From Porphyrobacter sp. (GTDB lineage: Bacteria; Pseudomonadota; Alphaproteobacteria; Sphingomonadales; Sphingomonadaceae): 5,236 bases of DNA. The translations under genes were made by a program, and so were the position numbers. The stretch is taken from the NCBI GenBank assembly GCA_018991295.1, contig JAGKSZ010000127.1, positions 1 through 5,236 of the forward strand. Reading direction: 5' to 3'. The notes under the pieces are model-generated. The model searched no databases and was not told the origin of the DNA. It saw only the letters and a program-made list of their open reading frames with translations. This document shows, in pieces, positions 4,790-5,236 of the stretch. Positions within the stretch are counted from its first letter, which is position 1. Each line of letters opens with the position of its first letter.

Positions 4790-4796
4790 CGCCCAC

Positions 4797-5236
4797 ATGG
4801 CCATTTTCCGCAAAATCGCAATCACCCTTGGGGTTCTTCTCGTCATTGGCGCCGGCACGCTGTGGTATCTGGGCCGTGGTGACACGGCAGCCCTTTCGGT
4901 CGAGGAGGTCACCGGCACCGATCCTGTGCTGAAGGAAGGCGAGGCGCAGACCGTGCCCACCGTCCAGATCGCTCAGCCTGTGGGGTGGGGTGCCAATGAG
5001 GCACCGGTTCCGGCCGAGGGGCTGGAAGTGATGCGCTTTGCCGAAGGGCTGGAACACCCGCGTACGCTGTTCGCGCTGCCAAACGGCGATATTCTCGTTT
5101 CCCTGACCCGTGCGCCCAAGGTCGACAACCCGGATGCCGGGATCATGGATTCGATCAAGGGCTGGATTGCCGGGATGCTGCTGAGCAAGGCCGGGGCCAC
5201 GGGCGAATCTCCCAACCAGATCGTGCTGCTGCGCGA
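4797..5236 (+). CDS. membrane-anchored sorbosone dehydrogenase-like (PQQ sugar dehydrogenase family) protein, N-terminal part
   Basis: The open frame starts at ATG 4797 and runs off the window after 146 residues with no stop. Residues 5-25 (basic, then IAITLGVLLVIGAG) form an N-terminal membrane anchor or uncleaved signal facing the periplasm. The segment GLEVMRFAEGLEHPRTLFALPNGDILVS at 75-102 resembles the first propeller blade of the sorbosone dehydrogenase / soluble PQQ glucose dehydrogenase family (typically F-A-x-G-L-x-HPR then LPNGDxLV). The stretch ending KAGATGESPNQIVLLR at 131-146 also fits. Members oxidise sugars or aldehydes using pyrroloquinoline quinone. The catalytic and PQQ-binding residues lie beyond the window, so activity cannot be judged. 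No Shine-Dalgarno sequence precedes the ATG. It is divergent from msrC. Confidence 0.8.
   Translation, partial: MAIFRKIAITLGVLLVIGAGTLWYLGRGDTAALSVEEVTGTDPVLKEGEAQTVPTVQIAQPVGWGANEAPVPAEGLEVMRFAEGLEHPRTLFALPNGDILVSLTRAPKVDNPDAGIMDSIKGWIAGMLLSKAGATGESPNQIVLLR

Noticed and set aside
4784..4792. TTATCCCGC as a DnaA box marking the replication origin
   Set aside because: It mismatches the TTATNCACA consensus at its 3' end, stands alone, and no AT-rich unwinding region is nearby.
4722..5057. 112-residue N-terminal extension of the msrC frame
   Set aside because: It runs antisense through the start of the PQQ-type gene and has no recognisable domain. The GAF protein has its normal length from the GTG at 4721.

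Overview
The window is a chromosomal segment from a high-GC alphaproteobacterium. The order mnmG-rsmG-parA-parB, the ATGA start/stop overlaps and the closeness of the proteins to sphingomonad homologues suggest Sphingomonadales, perhaps Erythrobacteraceae. That placement is inferred from recall of family sequences, not from a search. This gene cluster usually lies near the replication origin, but no origin or convincing DnaA-box cluster is visible here.

Bases 2-3119 (+) hold the 3' part of mnmG (tRNA U34 modification), complete rsmG (16S rRNA G527 methylation), and complete parA and parB (chromosome segregation). mnmG/rsmG and parA/parB each overlap by ATGA. A 57-base gap before parA carries its ribosome binding site and two GANTC sites. 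Three identical 20-bp palindromes, each containing the parS core TGTTTCACGTGAAACA, are embedded in coding sequence: one in mnmG and two in rsmG, all within about 1.1 kb upstream of parA. ParB made from this operon should load at these sites, so the window holds a complete ParABS system (ATPase, CTPase clamp and centromere). A strong bidirectional hairpin terminator (3148-3183) closes the operon.

Bases 3209-4111 (-) encode a secreted glycine-zipper protein of unknown function with a Tyr/Gly-rich tract. Bases 4221-4721 (-) encode a GAF-domain free methionine-(R)-sulfoxide reductase with its three expected cysteines. Its start region and its 3' flank carry a perfect 13-bp inverted repeat.

Bases 4797-5236 (+) are the 5' end of a membrane-anchored, sorbosone-dehydrogenase-like (PQQ sugar dehydrogenase family) gene that runs off the window. 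It is divergent from the reductase gene across a 75-bp spacer containing a 15-bp palindrome.

No tRNA, rRNA, insertion sequence, prophage or CRISPR was seen. I did not find a clearly new system. The most notable structure is the parS triplet inside genes, where one palindrome is read as protein in two different frames.
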